Shown piece by piece: positions 4,753 through 5,664 of a stretch of DNA of 5,664 nt. Each line of letters begins with the position of its first letter. Position 1 is the first letter of the stretch. Source of the stretch: Nitrososphaerota archaeon. GTDB taxonomy: Archaea > Thermoproteota > Nitrososphaeria > Nitrososphaerales > CADDZS01. A model generated the notes under the pieces. It was not told the origin of the DNA and made no database searches. It saw only the letters and a list, made by a program, of their open reading frames with translations. The position numbers and the translations under genes were made by a program. The stretch spans positions 1 through 5,664 of the forward strand of contig JAPCJU010000094.1 of assembly GCA_027886795.1 (NCBI GenBank), written 5' to 3'.

Positions 4753-5664
4753 TTACAATGGAGAACCTACCATCATATTGACTACTATTTCGCAAATGTC
4801 TGCGGAATACTCTGCAATCCTACGAAGGCTTTCCAATGCAAGTCGTAGCGAAATCACAGCTTTGTTATCCAGCCGGGACGAAATGAGTTCTTCCGTCGCA
4901 GATTCTTCTTCCTTTATGACCTGCTTCAGTTTCAGTATAGCATCGTTCGCCATCTTGGTGCTTCCACTGTGAACAGCTCTAAGGGCGTTGTCGTATACTT
5001 CGCTCGACATTTTGCTGAGTTTCAAAATGTGATCATTTAGCGACGGCGAAATCTTTCTCCTTTCAAGGAGCATCTCCGAGCCAGCGATCTGAGCTGCGTG
5101 GTCGGCGATTCTTTCAATGCTCTTTACTATCATTCGATAATTCATGCAATCTTGAGCTGTTGCAAGACCGATCTCCTGAATCATTACTCTGTTGTGCACC
5201 GCGAGATTTAGTTGTCTCGAAATAAAATGTGCGAATCTATCGACTTCGTCGTCGCGGTCAATTATCTCAGCAGCTAAAGCGGTGTCGCTCGCGGTGAGAG
5301 ACTTTACCGCATCGAATTGCATGGAACTGGTTATGATCGCCATCCGGCTGAGAGCCTTTTTCAGAGGGAGGTCAACGTTTCCATGAAGGCACTGCGCGAG
5401 TATGTTGTCGGTTGTTTCCTCCACTATTTCGACTCCTATCAACTTGTGCCTGATATGGGCCTTCAGTTTCGACCGTAGCTCTGGTTGAGGTGTTTTGAAC
5501 TTTAGGCGTACGACGTCGAACCCGGAAACATAATACGCGATAAACGCCCTAAGAATCTCGTCCTCATCCTCTTTCTGCGTAATCTCGATAACTCGTTCTG
5601 GAGTCTTTTCCACACGCGTGCCCGGGATTACTAACAACGACATGTCGGTCTGAGGAACCATGAA
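4753..5664 (-). CDS. PhoU-type phosphate uptake regulator, 5' end outside the window
   Basis: This is an archaeal PhoU-family cytosolic regulator, probably tuning phosphate transport. Numbering is from ATG 5661-5659, with 302 residues visible. Residues 20-90 form the middle domain seen in archaeal homologues (ILRAFIAYYVSGFDVVRLKF, then LIGVEIVEETTDNI). From about 95 to the end come two PhoU three-helix units, with DRDDEVDRF (135-143) and SIERIADHAAQIA (181-193) in the first and SLRRIAEYSADICE (278-291) in the second. These acidic and ERxxDH-like helices bind metal ions in PhoU structures. The frame stays open to the window edge (a Phe codon precedes the ATG). PQTDMSLLVIP resembles the end of the AbrB/SpoVT-like DNA-binding domain that usually opens these proteins, so about 40 further N-terminal codons probably lie outside and this ATG is internal. 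No phosphate transporter gene is visible next to it. Confidence 0.85.
   Translation of the reverse strand, partial: FMVPQTDMSLLVIPGTRVEKTPERVIEITQKEDEDEILRAFIAYYVSGFDVVRLKFKTPQPELRSKLKAHIRHKLIGVEIVEETTDNILAQCLHGNVDLPLKKALSRMAIITSSMQFDAVKSLTASDTALAAEIIDRDDEVDRFAHFISRQLNLAVHNRVMIQEIGLATAQDCMNYRMIVKSIERIADHAAQIAGSEMLLERRKISPSLNDHILKLSKMSSEVYDNALRAVHSGSTKMANDAILKLKQVIKEEESATEELISSRLDNKAVISLRLALESLRRIAEYSADICEIVVNMMVGSPL

Overview
The window looks archaeal, probably from the Nitrososphaeria (Thaumarchaeota) or a related mesophilic Thermoproteota lineage. Three things suggest this. A PhoU-type regulator has the layout seen in archaea, with a middle domain followed by PhoU helices. There are TATA-like boxes at archaeal spacing, and one small gene has a GTGATC ribosome-binding site complementary to the archaeal 16S 3' end. 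TTG is a plausible start codon for two genes. The lineage below domain level is inference, since no rRNA or marker gene is present.

Layout. Positions 1-806 (+) hold the C-terminal part of an MMPL/RND-type membrane transporter that begins before the window. After a short spacer with a hairpin, a TATA-like box and a palindrome, 941-1936 (+) encodes a PLP-dependent threonine/serine dehydratase-like enzyme. It converges on, and overlaps by 4 bases, an aldehyde dehydrogenase of the succinate-semialdehyde type on the minus strand (1933-3318). Next comes an AT-rich stretch with few genes (about 3320-4023). It contains a 56-residue zinc-finger protein gene (3548-3718, +), an inverted repeat upstream of that gene, and a strong TATA box at 3985-3992. 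That box probably serves an FkbM-family SAM methyltransferase gene (4024-4674, +). The window ends with a minus-strand PhoU-type phosphate-uptake regulator (4753-5664) whose 5' end lies outside the window.

How they fit together. No multi-gene operon is visible: neighbours are convergent or separated by their own promoters. The two metabolic genes could both serve amino-acid catabolism (2-oxo acid formation and aldehyde oxidation), but they are on opposite strands and nothing shows a shared pathway. The zinc-finger/methyltransferase stretch is the most accessory-looking part. I found no mobile element, CRISPR array, tRNA or rRNA, and no convincing new multi-gene system. The least ordinary items are the zinc-finger miniprotein with its upstream inverted repeat, and a weak C/D-box-like RNA candidate next to the FkbM promoter.
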